Assembly (NCBI RefSeq): GCF_000292345.1 | Contig: NZ_ALOU01000007.1 | Location: 62,001 to 126,000 of the forward strand | DNA from: Cupriavidus sp. BIS7 | Lineage (GTDB): Bacteria; Pseudomonadota; Gammaproteobacteria; Burkholderiales; Burkholderiaceae | Reading direction: 5' to 3' | DNA: 64,000 nucleotides | Shown here: in pieces, positions 7,329-15,815 of the stretch | Layout: every line of letters starts with the position of its first letter | Position numbering within the stretch: the stretch's first letter is position 1 | Program-made: the position numbers and the translations under genes | Notes under the pieces: model-generated | The model's database searches: none | What the model was told of the DNA's origin: nothing | The model's input: only the letters and a program-made list of their open reading frames with translations

Positions 7329-8435
7329 ATGAAGACCCGTATTGCCTGTCTGGCCGCGATGGCCGTTTTCCCTGCCCTGCCCGCCACGGCGCAAGCCGAA
7401 GGCAGCATCACGCTCTATGGCGTGGTGGATGCCGGCGTTGAATACCTGACGCACGTGCCGAAGACCGGCACTGGCGGCAGCAACAATGTCGTGCGCATGT
7501 CGGCAGGCAACCTGTCGACGTCTCGCTGGGGCCTGCGTGGCAGCGAGGATCTTGGTGGCGGCCTGAAGGGCATCTTCACGCTGGAAAATGGCTTCGACCT
7601 TGATACCGGCAACGCCAACCAAGGCAGCCGCCTGTTTGGCCGTCAGGCGTTTGTGGGTCTGCAGAACCAGTACGGCGCGCTGACGCTCGGTCGTCATCAG
7701 ACCGTGCTGTACGACTTCTCGCTGGCATATGACCCGATGGCCATTGCCACGCGCTACTCGGTGCTGATGCACGACAAGTGGATGTCGGGCCGTGCCGACA
7801 ACTCGGTGAAGCTGGCCGGCAAGCTTGGCGCGGTCTACTACGGCCTGTTCTACAGCACGGGCTACGACAGCAAGTCGGGCGGCGAAATCCCGGGCGACTA
7901 CAAGGCCGGCCGCAACTGGTCGGCCGCCGTTGGTTACGACGCTGGTCCGCTGTCGGCGCGCGTGGTCTATGACGAGGTGCGCGGCAGCACCGTCGCCACT
8001 GCCGATAACCGCGAGCGCCGCGCAGGCATCGCCGCCAGCTACAACTTTGGCCGCGGTCGTGCGTTCGCAGGCTATCGCTGGTACTACGGCGACTTCACCT
8101 CCAGTTCGCTGCGCACCAACCTGTACTGGCTTGGCGCGGCATACCAGGTGACCCCGGCCATCACGCTGACCGGCGCGGCCTACTACACCGACGTGCGCAA
8201 CAGCGGCGGCGATCCGTACAGCTTCGTGCTGTCCGGCACCTATGCGTTCTCCAAGCGCACCGACCTCTATGCGATCGCAGGCTACGCGCAGAACCGCAAC
8301 GGCTCGGCCCTGGGCCTGTCGGGCTTTGGCCCGTCGCTGAATGCCAATGCCACCACGCTGACGGCCACCACGGAACAAGTCGGCGCTGGCCAGAACCAGT
8401 TCGGCGCAATCATCGGCGTGCGCCACCGCTTCTGA
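7329..8435 (+). CDS. Gram-negative outer-membrane porin (OmpC-like, beta-proteobacterial type)
   Basis: A 368-aa porin with signal peptide (MKTRIACLAAMAVFPALPATAQA) and the family's hallmark mature start GSITLYGVVDAGVEY, the SRWGLRGSEDLGGGLKGIFTLE strand pair, and a C-terminal aromatic strand ending in phenylalanine (GVRHRF), the signal for BAM-dependent insertion. It should form a trimeric 16-stranded diffusion channel of 35-40 kDa. The substrate is not evident. It is monocistronic: about 220 bp of leader (7106-7328) separates it from the divergent cassette, and a strong terminator follows. Confidence 0.93.
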   Translation: MKTRIACLAAMAVFPALPATAQAEGSITLYGVVDAGVEYLTHVPKTGTGGSNNVVRMSAGNLSTSRWGLRGSEDLGGGLKGIFTLENGFDLDTGNANQGSRLFGRQAFVGLQNQYGALTLGRHQTVLYDFSLAYDPMAIATRYSVLMHDKWMSGRADNSVKLAGKLGAVYYGLFYSTGYDSKSGGEIPGDYKAGRNWSAAVGYDAGPLSARVVYDEVRGSTVATADNRERRAGIAASYNFGRGRAFAGYRWYYGDFTSSSLRTNLYWLGAAYQVTPAITLTGAAYYTDVRNSGGDPYSFVLSGTYAFSKRTDLYAIAGYAQNRNGSALGLSGFGPSLNANATTLTATTEQVGAGQNQFGAIIGVRHRF

Positions 8436-8487
8436 GCCCCGCCCGGCCTTCAAACACTCCACGACGAGGATTTTTCTTCGTCATTGC

Positions 8488-8516
8488 GGCCCGCCTTTGG
8501 CGGGCCATTTTTTTTG
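8488..8516 (+). terminator. Intrinsic terminator of porin gene
   Basis: GGCCCGCC-TTT-GGCGGGCC stem (8488-8506) followed by A and a run of T residues (8508-8515), 52 bp after the porin stop. Confidence 0.92.
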
Positions 8517-8663
8517 ATGCACCCGGCCACCTCGGGAACATTGTGCAACGTTACAGACCCTATTCAGTACGTTATGCATCTATCAGCGACTTATCGCCCT
8601 ATATTGAGGGCGAAACAAACTGTCATTGACAGGCGCCAGGCCTTAACGGATGATACGTAACAT

Positions 8664-8716
8664 CCCGATTAAGGGTGCATAAATAGGATTTAAGCCTATA
8701 CGACCCCGATTAAGGG
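8664..8716 (+). promoter_or_regulatory. Putative HipB operators upstream of hipBA
   Basis: The 328-bp gap between the porin and hipB is AT-richer than its surroundings. It holds two identical 12-mers CCCGATTAAGGG at 8664-8675 and 8705-8716, 41 bp apart (about four helical turns), and between them a near-palindrome ATAGGATTTAAGCCTAT at 8683-8699. Repeated operators in front of hipBA are the rule for this autoregulated toxin-antitoxin family, where HipB dimers bind several sites. The assignment to HipB is inference from position. Confidence 0.55.
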
Positions 8717-8763
8717 AGATTACGCCATTGTTACGCCGTCACTCCACCCTCAGGTGAATTGCG

Positions 8764-9072
8764 ATGCACGCCATACGTAGCTCATCCACTGGCGACGAGA
8801 TCGCCGCTGCAATCGGGGCCCGGCTTCGTGCAAAGCGCATGGAACGCAACCTCACGATCGAGGAACTGGCAAAACGCGCCGGGGTCGGACGCAACCAGGT
8901 GGGGGATATCGAAGCAGGCCGGGATGTGCGCGTATCGACACTCGTAAAGGTGATGCGTGCCCTGAGCATGGTCAGCAACCTCGACGCGGCGTTTCCGGAC
9001 GTTCTTCCGTCCAGCGAATCTTTCAACTCGCGCGGTGAATTGCGTCAGCGCGCCCGCAAGCCTAGGGAGTGA
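8764..9072 (+). CDS. hipB: HipB-like XRE-family antitoxin/repressor
   Basis: A 102-aa protein with one helix-turn-helix domain of the XRE (HTH_3) type at residues 11-68 (IGARLRAKRMERNLTIEELAKRAGV...GDIEAG). The C-terminal tail is basic and flexible. In the HipBA family it binds its own operator and neutralises the HipA kinase. Its TGA overlaps the GTG start of hipA by 4 bp, giving translational coupling. Candidate operators lie at 8664-8716 upstream. Confidence 0.85.
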   Translation: MHAIRSSSTGDEIAAAIGARLRAKRMERNLTIEELAKRAGVGRNQVGDIEAGRDVRVSTLVKVMRALSMVSNLDAAFPDVLPSSESFNSRGELRQRARKPRE

Positions 9073-10418
9073 CGGTCTTGGTGACCCAGAAGAAGCCCGA
9101 GCCAACGGCACGAAAACGCGTTTCCAGGAGCGTTCGCCCCGCAGTGGGTGTCGCGGCCAGTGCGCATGTCCTGATGCATGGCCAACACGTCGGCACCGTC
9201 ACCGAGTTCGACAGCGGCCGGATCGGCTTCAACTACGACCCCGAATACCTGGGCACTGGCGGCCCCAGCATTTCGCCTGAATTCCTGCCCGCCGAGCCCG
9301 GTACGTTCGAGTTCCCCGAACTGCGGCGCGTGGAATCGTTCCTGGGGTTGCCCGGCGTCCTGGCCGACGCATTGCCCGACACCTTCGGCAACCTGATCAT
9401 CAAGAAGTATTTCGCCGATCGGGGCGAGCCGGACAAGGCGATGAGTCCTGTCCAGCGGCTGCTGTATATCGGCGATCGCGCGATGGGAGCGCTGGAGTTT
9501 CGCCCGCGAATCGATCGCCGCGCAACTGCCGGCGAAACCGAGGCGCTGGAGGTCGGCTCCCTGGTGGAGGCGGCACGCAAACTCGTGGCGGGAGAGCAGG
9601 ACGGCGCCATTTCGGAGCTGATGCGCATCGGTGCCAGCGCCGGCGGCGCCCGCGCGAAGGCGCTGATCCTGTGGGACCGGAACAGGAAGCAGATCCGCTC
9701 CGCGTTTGTCAGGCCGCATAAGGACGAGGAAAGCTGGCTGATCAAGTTCGGCGGCGTCGAGTCCGCCAACCCGAAGGACCACCACGCGCAACCGTTCAAC
9801 CGTGTCGAGTACACCTACGCTCTTCTGGCAAAGGAACTGGACATTGAAATGGCGCCCGTCGATTTCATCGAAGAGCCGAACGGGCGATTCCACTTCCTGA
9901 CCAAGCGGTTCGACCGCACAGCGGATGGCGGGCGGGTGCATATGCACAGCCTTGCGGGGCTGACCCACGTCGACTACAACATCCCGCGCGCCTACAGCTA
10001 CGACCAGTATTTCCGCTGGATCCTGCAGTTCGAAATGCCCCACACGGCCATCGAGGAAGCGTACCGGCGGATGATTTTCAATGTCGTTGGACGCAATCAG
10101 GACGATCACGTGAAAAACTTCGCGTTCCTGATGGAGCCCTCCGGTGAGTGGCGCCTGTCCCCAAGCTATGACCTCACCTTTTCCGCCGGCAGCGGCTATA
10201 CGCTTCAGCACCAGATGACCATCGGCGGCAAGGCCGATGCATTCACGCTGGAAGACCTGGTGGAGTTCGGCAGGAAGTTCGATGTCGCGCGGCCCAGGGA
10301 AGTGATTGAGCGCACGGTGGACGTTTTCGGCGGCTGGGCAACGCTCGCTGGGCACTGGAACGTTGCGCCGAACGAGATCGAGGCACGCGCCAGCCGCCTG
10401 CGGCTATTCAGGACCTGA
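9069..10418 (+). CDS. hipA: HipA-like serine/threonine kinase toxin
   Basis: A 449-aa HipA-fold kinase, near the usual family length of about 440. Features: N-terminal HipA subdomain (VGTVTEFDSGRIGFNY..., about 40-110), GDRAMGALEF at 135-144, a glycine-rich phosphate-binding segment GASAGGARAKALI at 188-200, TKRFDR near 278-283, the catalytic loop RNQDDHVKNFAF at 342-353 and the metal-binding SYDLTF at 366-371. E. coli HipA phosphorylates glutamyl-tRNA synthetase and causes persistence; the target here is unknown. GTG start overlapping hipB is chosen for coupling. Ser190 in the glycine loop is the likely equivalent of the regulatory autophosphorylation serine. A separate SOS-type gene follows. 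Confidence 0.9.
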   Translation: MTVLVTQKKPEPTARKRVSRSVRPAVGVAASAHVLMHGQHVGTVTEFDSGRIGFNYDPEYLGTGGPSISPEFLPAEPGTFEFPELRRVESFLGLPGVLADALPDTFGNLIIKKYFADRGEPDKAMSPVQRLLYIGDRAMGALEFRPRIDRRATAGETEALEVGSLVEAARKLVAGEQDGAISELMRIGASAGGARAKALILWDRNRKQIRSAFVRPHKDEESWLIKFGGVESANPKDHHAQPFNRVEYTYALLAKELDIEMAPVDFIEEPNGRFHFLTKRFDRTADGGRVHMHSLAGLTHVDYNIPRAYSYDQYFRWILQFEMPHTAIEEAYRRMIFNVVGRNQDDHVKNFAFLMEPSGEWRLSPSYDLTFSAGSGYTLQHQMTIGGKADAFTLEDLVEFGRKFDVARPREVIERTVDVFGGWATLAGHWNVAPNEIEARASRLRLFRT

Positions 10419-10460
10419 TCACCACCTGATCCCGGCGTTGTGATCGCCAGACACATCGCC

Positions 10461-10488
10461 TTGAAAATTCCGAATCACTGTATATATT
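10461..10488 (+). promoter_or_regulatory. Sigma-70 type promoter under LexA control
   Basis: TTGAAA at 10461-10466 and TATATT at 10483-10488 with a 16-bp spacer make a good sigma-70 promoter for the 105-aa gene. The -10 box lies inside the first LexA box and the expected start point inside the second, so bound LexA would block it. Confidence 0.7.
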
Positions 10489-10495
10489 TACAGGT
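10476..10495 (+). promoter_or_regulatory. LexA (SOS) box 1
   Basis: CTGT-ATATATTT-ACAG at 10478-10493 fits the CTGT-N8-ACAG consensus exactly, with an AT-only spacer as in strong sites. It covers the -10 region of the promoter at 10461-10488. Confidence 0.85.
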
Positions 10496-10514
10496 ACTGT
10501 ATGAATAAACAGTA
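10495..10514 (+). promoter_or_regulatory. LexA (SOS) box 2
   Basis: TACTGT-ATGAATAA-ACAGTA is a perfect 20-bp CTGT-N8-ACAG site with symmetric TA flanks, directly abutting box 1. The tandem spacing is about 19 bp centre to centre, near two helical turns, so two LexA dimers could bind the same face. Confidence 0.88.
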
Positions 10515-10528
10515 TTCGGAGCTTTCTG

Positions 10529-10846
10529 ATGGAACACCTGATCCGTGTGCAGAACGAATATGACCGCCAGATTCTCGTCTGGCTGCGTGGCCGGATTGGT
10601 GACGCAGCACTGATGTCAGCCGCACGGCGCGTCGCCGCGGATGGCAAAAAGCCCTATCTATCAACGATTTGCCGCCTGCTGAACATCCGGGCGCCGTCCC
10701 GCCGCAGTTTTGCGGAGGAAGCCCGCAAGACCCACCACGCTGTGGGCGAGCGGTATCTGGCGCAGATTCGCGAAATCCTGAACCAGCCGAGCGGCCAGAA
10801 CAGGACGACCGGACATGAGGCCCGGCCGCAAGCATCACTGTTCTAA
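10529..10846 (+). CDS. Putative SOS-induced protein of unknown function
   Basis: A 105-aa soluble, helix-rich and basic protein (MEHLIRVQNEYDRQILVWLRGRIGD...ASLF). No domain was recognised. The region LSTICRLLNIRAPSRRSF at about 49-66 could be a short DNA-binding helix pair, but that is speculation. A GGAG ribosome site lies 7 bases before the ATG. Two adjoining LexA boxes cover its promoter, so it should be repressed in normal growth and induced by DNA damage. It follows hipBA on the same strand with a 110-bp gap and its own promoter. Basic charge and SOS control suggest a nucleic-acid or replication/division-linked role; this is inference. Confidence 0.75.
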   Translation: MEHLIRVQNEYDRQILVWLRGRIGDAALMSAARRVAADGKKPYLSTICRLLNIRAPSRRSFAEEARKTHHAVGERYLAQIREILNQPSGQNRTTGHEARPQASLF

Positions 10847-10872
10847 GAGCTATCCGACCAATCCAGCGCAGG

Positions 10873-12552
10873 TCAGGCGGGCAAGTCGGTGACCCGCATG
10901 GCCGGCGTGATCTGCAGCGGGTCGGTCAGCAGTTCCAGCACGGCTGGCTTGCCAGCATTGCGGGCGCGCTCGAACGCCGCCGCGAAATCCTCGGTTCTCT
11001 CCACGCGCTCGGCCCAGGCGCCGCAGGCGCGGGCCATCTCCACGAAATCCGGGTTGACGATTGTCGTGCCGCTCTGACGGCCCGGGTAGCGGCGTTCCTG
11101 ATGCATCCGGATCGTGCCGTACATGCGGTTGTTGACCACAAGCACGATCAGGTTGACGCCGTGGGCAGCGGCGGTGGCAATTTCCTGCGGGTACATCAGG
11201 AAGCAGCCGTCGCCAGCCAGGCAGACCACAGTCTTTTCCGGATGGCGCAGCTTGGCCGAAATGGCAGCCGGCAAGCCGTAACCCATCGCGCCGCAGGTCG
11301 GCGCCAGTTCCGTGCGCGGGCGCTTGTACGCGTAGAAGCGATGCAGCCAGACGGCGTAGTTGCCGGCGCCGTTGGTCACTATCGAATCCTCGGGCAGCAC
11401 GCTATTCAGGTGCGATATCGCTGCCGACATATTCACACCGCTCAATTCGGCGTGCGGTTTCGGCGGGGTTACGAACGCCTCGTGGGCGGCCCGTGCGCCA
11501 GCCGTCCACGACTTCCACGGCAGCGACGCGGGCGGCTGCAACGATGCGAGCATCGCCGCGCCCGCTTCCACGCCGGCATGAATCGGCAGCGCCGCCTGGT
11601 AGACGCGTCCCAGTTCGAAGCTGTCGGCATGGATATGCACAAGCTTCTGCTTCGGCTGCGGCACGTCGAGCAGCGTGTAGCCGTCGGTGGCGATATCCCC
11701 TAACCGCGTGCCGAACGCGACGATCAGGTCGGCGGCCTCCACGTGCTCGGCAAGTTTCGGGCTGACGCCCAGGCTCAGGTGGCCGATGTAATGCGGGTCC
11801 CGATTGTCGATCACGTCCTGGCGGCGGAAGGCGCAGGCCACTGGCAGATCCCATGCATGCACGAAGGCGGCGAAGTCGCGCGCCGTGGCTTCCGTCCAGT
11901 TGGCACCACCGGCGATCACGAGTGGCCGTTGTGCCGCGCGCAGCGCTGCGGCCAACGCCGTGGCGTCTTCCGGGCGCGGCGCCGCGGCCACGGCGCGATA
12001 CGGCGCTGCGTCGACACACTCCACCATGTTGTCCAGCACGTCCTCAGGCAGCGCCAGCACCACCGGACCGGGCCGGCCCGACGTGGCCACCTGGAATGCA
12101 CGCGCCACCATCTCCGGAATCCGCGCGGGATCGTCGATCTCGGCTGCCCACTTGGCCATCGAGCCGAATACGGCGGCGTAGTCCACCTCCTGGAACGCTT
12201 CCCTGCCCTTGTGCTCGCGCGCGATCTGGCCGACGAACAGGATCATCGGCGTGGAGTCCTGCGCGGCGATATGCACGCCACAGCTGGCGTGCGTTGCACC
12301 GGGGCCGCGCGTCACAAAGCAGATGCCGGGCCGCCCGGTCAGTTTGCCGTCCGCCTCGGCCATGTTGGCTGCCGCGCCTTCGTGCTTGGTGACGATCAGG
12401 TCGATCGCGGGCTGGTCATGCAACGCGTCCAGAACGTCCAGAAAGCTTTCCCCCGGCACGCAGAAAATGCGCTCGGTGCCGTGGATGCGCAGTTGGTCGA
12501 CAAGTACGCGCCCGCCAGTGCGAGCGGCGGGAGAAGAAGCGTTAGCGGTCAT
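10873..12552 (-). CDS. Thiamine-pyrophosphate enzyme, acetolactate-synthase large-subunit-like
   Basis: A 559-aa member of the IlvB/POX family: N-terminal TPP-binding domain with the catalytic glutamate in TKHEGAAANMAEADGKLTG, central domain, and C-terminal TPP motif GDGCFLMYPQE...NNRMYGT starting near residue 445. It catalyses decarboxylation of a 2-oxoacid or a carboligation; no regulatory small subunit is nearby, so it is probably catabolic rather than ilvB. It is divergent from the TctC-dehydrogenase-aldolase-reductase operon, suggesting a shared sugar-acid pathway. The start is ATG 12552; the frame stays open far upstream only by antisense readthrough of the next operon. Glyoxylate carboligase is one candidate because a GarR-like reductase lies opposite. 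Confidence 0.85.
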   Translation of the reverse strand: MTANASSPAARTGGRVLVDQLRIHGTERIFCVPGESFLDVLDALHDQPAIDLIVTKHEGAAANMAEADGKLTGRPGICFVTRGPGATHASCGVHIAAQDSTPMILFVGQIAREHKGREAFQEVDYAAVFGSMAKWAAEIDDPARIPEMVARAFQVATSGRPGPVVLALPEDVLDNMVECVDAAPYRAVAAAPRPEDATALAAALRAAQRPLVIAGGANWTEATARDFAAFVHAWDLPVACAFRRQDVIDNRDPHYIGHLSLGVSPKLAEHVEAADLIVAFGTRLGDIATDGYTLLDVPQPKQKLVHIHADSFELGRVYQAALPIHAGVEAGAAMLASLQPPASLPWKSWTAGARAAHEAFVTPPKPHAELSGVNMSAAISHLNSVLPEDSIVTNGAGNYAVWLHRFYAYKRPRTELAPTCGAMGYGLPAAISAKLRHPEKTVVCLAGDGCFLMYPQEIATAAAHGVNLIVLVVNNRMYGTIRMHQERRYPGRQSGTTIVNPDFVEMARACGAWAERVERTEDFAAAFERARNAGKPAVLELLTDPLQITPAMRVTDLPA

Positions 12553-12867
12553 GGCGATGACAGGTCCTGAAAGTGTCCGGCGAGTGCCTGGCGGGTGCTC
12601 GGCACGTGGGCCAGCGAATGTCTGCGATTGTTCCGTTTGACGCGCATCGTCGCGGGGTCTATCGTGCATTTCTGTTATGCATTTCTTGCAAGTCAGCGTG
12701 GCACCTGCGCGTGTAGATTTGCTGGCGAGGCGCAGCACAAGACGCCCGGATCTGCCGAGGAAGCCCCCAGGGAAACCCTGAGGAAAATCAGCAGGCAGAA
12801 CACAAAAACGCAGCGAAGATCGTACCGCAACGCCGTACCTACAAGTTCGCGCAACAGGAGACACGCA
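12553..12867. promoter_or_regulatory. Divergent control region between TPP enzyme and TctC operon
   Basis: This 315-bp gap holds the two opposed promoters. A 17-bp interrupted palindrome TGCAT-TTCTGTT-ATGCA at 12665-12681 (T-N-A type symmetry typical of LysR sites) is the best operator candidate, presumably for the LysR protein encoded at the end of the plus-strand operon. A CAGGAG ribosome site lies just before the TctC start. Confidence 0.5.
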
Positions 12868-13863
12868 ATGTTTTTCATCCATCGACTGGTCCGCCCGATG
12901 CTGGCCGCGCTTTGTGCAGGATGCATGACCATCGCCACGCAGGCCGGCGCACAGTCTGCCGACAACTGGCCGACCAAGCCGATCACCTACGTTGTACCGT
13001 TCGCCGCAGGCGGCACCACCGACCTGCTCGGCCGGCTGATCGGCCAGCGGCTCTCGCAGACGCTGGGCCAGTCGATCGTCGTGGAGAACCGTGCCGGCGC
13101 TGGCGGCAATATAGGCTCTGACTACGTGTCCAAGGCCGCCCCGGATGGCTACACGCTGCTGGGCGGCACGATCAGTTCGCACGCGATCAATGTGAGCTTG
13201 TATCCGAAGATGCCGTACGACCCGGTCAAGAACTTCCAGCCCGTGGCGCTGATCGGCACGCTGCCCAATGTGCTGGTGGTCAACGCCAGCAGCCCGTGGA
13301 AGAGCGTGCAGGACGTGATCGCGGCAGCCAAGGCCAAGCCCGGCTCGATCAATTTCGGATCGTCCGGTAACGGCACCTCGCAGCATCTGGCCGCCGAACT
13401 GTTCGCCAACATGGCCGGGCTGCGCATGACCCACGTGCCATACAAGGGCAGCAGCCAGGCCGTGCAGGCACTGCTGGGCAATCAGGTGGACATCGTCTTC
13501 GAAAATAGCGTGGCCGCAATGCCGATGATCCAGGCTGGCAAGTTCCGCGCGCTGGCCACGACCGGCGCGAAGCGTGCGCCCGAACTGCCAGACGTGCCGA
13601 CCATGGCCGAGTCCGGCCTGACCGGCTATGAAATCGTGTCGTGGCAGGCCATCTTCGCGCCGGCCGGCACGCCGATGCCGATCGTCAACAAGCTCTCGAC
13701 CGAGATCGGCAAGATCATTCGCCAGCCCGATGTGCGCAGCAAGCTGGCGTCGATGGGCATCGAGCCTTCGGGCGCCGGCCCGACCGAACTGGGCAATTTC
13801 CAGAAGAGCGAAGTGGCCAAATGGGCAAACCTGATCAAGGTGGCCAATATTCACCTGGAGTAA
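12868..13863 (+). CDS. Bug/TctC-type periplasmic solute-binding protein
   Basis: A 331-aa receptor of the tripartite tricarboxylate transporter type, widely expanded in Cupriavidus and Bordetella. Signal peptide at 1-28 (MLAALCAGCMTIATQAGAQS part), then the family segments WPTKPITYVVPFAAGGTTD, VENRAGAGGNIGSDYVSKAAPDGYT, and VPYKGSSQAVQALLGNQVD. It would bind a carboxylic or sugar acid in the periplasm. No TctA/TctB membrane genes are in this operon, which is usual for these orphan receptors. ATG 12868 is chosen from the signal peptide and the CAGGAG site; 2 bp separate it from the dehydrogenase gene. Confidence 0.92.
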   Translation: MFFIHRLVRPMLAALCAGCMTIATQAGAQSADNWPTKPITYVVPFAAGGTTDLLGRLIGQRLSQTLGQSIVVENRAGAGGNIGSDYVSKAAPDGYTLLGGTISSHAINVSLYPKMPYDPVKNFQPVALIGTLPNVLVVNASSPWKSVQDVIAAAKAKPGSINFGSSGNGTSQHLAAELFANMAGLRMTHVPYKGSSQAVQALLGNQVDIVFENSVAAMPMIQAGKFRALATTGAKRAPELPDVPTMAESGLTGYEIVSWQAIFAPAGTPMPIVNKLSTEIGKIIRQPDVRSKLASMGIEPSGAGPTELGNFQKSEVAKWANLIKVANIHLE

Positions 13864-13865
13864 GC

Positions 13866-14960
13866 ATGAGTGAACATCGCATTCCGACCGCCGGACTGCA
13901 TCAGTGGGTAGTCGATCTCTGGCTGGCCGCGGGCTCCGATGCGCGCGAGGCCAGGCTGACCGCCGATCATCTGGTGGGCGCCAACCTGTCCGGCCACGAT
14001 TCACACGGCGTGGGGATGATTCCGAAGTACGTGATGTCGTGGCAGGCAGACCAGCTGCAGCTCAACCAGCAGGTCAGCGTGGTGCACGAATCGGGCGGCA
14101 TCCTGAGCCTGGACGGCAATCGTGGCATGGGCCAGGCGGTGACCGAGCAGGCCATGCACATGGGCATCGAACGCGCGCGGGAGCACGGGGTTTGCGTGCT
14201 CGGCCTGCGCCGCTCGCACCACCTCGGGCGCGTTGGCCACTGGGCCGAGCAGGCCACGGCGGCCGGCCTGATCTCGATCCACTTCGTCAACGTGCTGTCC
14301 AAGCCGATTGTCGCGCCCCACGGCGGCTACGACGCGCGCTTCGGCACCAACCCGTTTACGATCGGCGTGCCGCTGCCCGCGCAGCCGCCGCTGGTACTCG
14401 ATTTCGCCACCAGCGCGATCGCGCTCGGCAAGGTGCGCGTGGCCAACAACAAGGGCGTGCCCGTGCCGCCGGGTTGCCTGATGGACCCTTCCGGCCACCC
14501 TAGCGACGACCCGTCGGTCATGTTCCCCGTCCCCGGCGCCACACAGGGCGCGCTGCGCACGTTCGGCGAGCACAAGGGCCATGTGCTGGCCGTCATGTGC
14601 GAACTCCTGGGCGCGGCCGTGACCGGCGGCCATACGATCCGCCCCGAGACACTGACGCACGAGCACGCGGTGTGGAACAACATGCTGGCGATCATCTTCG
14701 ATCCCGCACGGCTGGGCAGCAGCACCACGTTTGGCCACGAGGTCGAGTCCTTTGTCGATTGGGTCAAGGCGTCGCGCCTGCAGCCCGGCAATGACGAAAT
14801 CCGCCTGCCCGGAGATACCGAACGTGAATGGCGCCGCGCCCGCGCCGAATTCATCCCCGTGGACAGCGGCACGCTGGTCCAGCTCGACGACGCCGCCGCG
14901 CGCGTGCTGCAATCGCGCGGCAAGTCGCCGGGGCCGCTTTCCCCACTGGCGGCGGACTGA
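13866..14960 (+). CDS. Ldh2-type malate/L-lactate dehydrogenase family oxidoreductase
   Basis: A 364-aa NAD(P)-dependent dehydrogenase of the Ldh2/MDG2 family, distinct from Rossmann-fold dehydrogenases. Seen: GANLSGHDSHGVGMIPKY at 38-55 with catalytic His47, RRSHHLGRVGHW near 115, the FGTNPFTIGVPLP segment and DFATSAIALGKV. Members oxidise 2-hydroxyacids such as L-lactate, malate, ureidoglycolate or 2,3-diketogulonate. Its place beside a GarL-like aldolase and a GarR-like reductase points to a sugar-acid or hydroxyacid substrate. The ATG lies 3 bases after the TctC stop. The frame continues upstream through TctC as non-coding sequence. Confidence 0.9.
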   Translation: MSEHRIPTAGLHQWVVDLWLAAGSDAREARLTADHLVGANLSGHDSHGVGMIPKYVMSWQADQLQLNQQVSVVHESGGILSLDGNRGMGQAVTEQAMHMGIERAREHGVCVLGLRRSHHLGRVGHWAEQATAAGLISIHFVNVLSKPIVAPHGGYDARFGTNPFTIGVPLPAQPPLVLDFATSAIALGKVRVANNKGVPVPPGCLMDPSGHPSDDPSVMFPVPGATQGALRTFGEHKGHVLAVMCELLGAAVTGGHTIRPETLTHEHAVWNNMLAIIFDPARLGSSTTFGHEVESFVDWVKASRLQPGNDEIRLPGDTEREWRRARAEFIPVDSGTLVQLDDAAARVLQSRGKSPGPLSPLAAD

Positions 14961-14985
14961 ACCCGGACTGAACCCGGACTGAACC
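14953..14985 (+). repeat. Three tandem copies of an 11-bp unit
   Basis: CGGACTGAACC is repeated three times without a gap across the stop codon of the Ldh2 gene. Each copy contains TGA, so the gain or loss of copies would not alter the protein. Probably slippage. Confidence 0.8.
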
Positions 14986-15006
14986 GATGGAACCAGGAGT
15001 ATCAGC

Positions 15007-15792
15007 ATGACCCAACATCTGCCACAGATCACCCCGCTGCCGAACCGGTTCCGGGCCGACGTGCTGGCGCGCAAGCGACTGATCGGCCTGTGGAGCGCGC
15101 TGGGCCAGCCCGTAACCACCGAGATCATCGGCCTGGCCGGCTTCGACTGGCTGCTGCTGGACGGCGAGCATTCGCCCAATGACGTGCTGACGTTCATGCC
15201 GCAACTGATGGCGCTCAAGGACAGCACCAGCGCCCCGGTAGTCCGTCCGCCGTGGAACGACCCAGTGATGCTCAAGCGGCTGCTCGACATCGGCTTCTAC
15301 AACTTTCTGATCCCGTTCGTGGAATCCGCCGAGGAAGCACGCCGCGCGGTGCGTGCCACGCGTTATCCGCCCGATGGCATCCGTGGCGTTTCCGGTGCCC
15401 AGCGCCAGAACCGATACGGCACGCTGCCCGATTTCTTCAAGACCATCAACGACAACATCTGCGTGCTCGTACAGATCGAAAGCCGAAAGGGCGTGGAAGC
15501 TGCCGACGAAATCTGCGCGGAGCCCGGTGTCGATGGCGTCTTCATCGGACCGAACGACCTGGCCGCCGCCTACGGACACCTGGGCAACCCGAACCACCCC
15601 GAAGTGCAGGCAGCCGTGCAGCAGATCTATGATTCAGCCAACCGCGCCGGCAAGGCCATCGGCACGCTGACGCCTGTGGAGGCTGACGCGAGACGCTACC
15701 TCGATATGGGCGCACACTTCGTGGCGGTGGGCATCGACAACGCATTGCTGCGCGACGCCGCGCGCGCGTTGCGCGAGCGCTTTACCGCGTGA
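15007..15792 (+). CDS. garL: HpcH/HpaI-family aldolase (5-keto-4-deoxy-glucarate aldolase-like)
   Basis: A 261-aa class II aldolase of the HpcH/HpaI family, about the usual 255 aa. Seen: [14 protein letters not shown] at 46-59 (metal/substrate loop with E54, H55), [19 protein letters not shown], and [12 protein letters not shown]. GarL cleaves 5-keto-4-deoxy-D-glucarate into pyruvate and tartronate semialdehyde; the related HpaI and RhmA cleave other hydroxy-keto-acids. The next gene encodes the enzyme that reduces tartronate semialdehyde, which favours GarL. An AGGAG site precedes the ATG. Exact substrate is inference. Confidence 0.85.
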   Translation: MTQHLPQITPLPNRFRADVLARKRLIGLWSALGQPVTTEIIGLAGFDWLLLDGEHSPNDVLTFMPQLMALKDSTSAPVVRPPWNDPVMLKRLLDIGFYNFLIPFVESAEEARRAVRATRYPPDGIRGVSGAQRQNRYGTLPDFFKTINDNICVLVQIESRKGVEAADEICAEPGVDGVFIGPNDLAAAYGHLGNPNHPEVQAAVQQIYDSANRAGKAIGTLTPVEADARRYLDMGAHFVAVGIDNALLRDAARALRERFTA

Positions 15793-15815
15793 GTCACCTT
15801 CAACCGGATATCACC

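Noticed and set aside
12553-14004. N-terminal extension of the TPP enzyme frame
   Set aside because: The extra 484 codons run antisense to the TctC gene and the start of the Ldh2 gene; the TPP fold begins at ATG 12552.
14001-15290. Minus-strand open frame of 429 codons
   Set aside because: Antisense to the Ldh2 and GarL-like genes, no domain.
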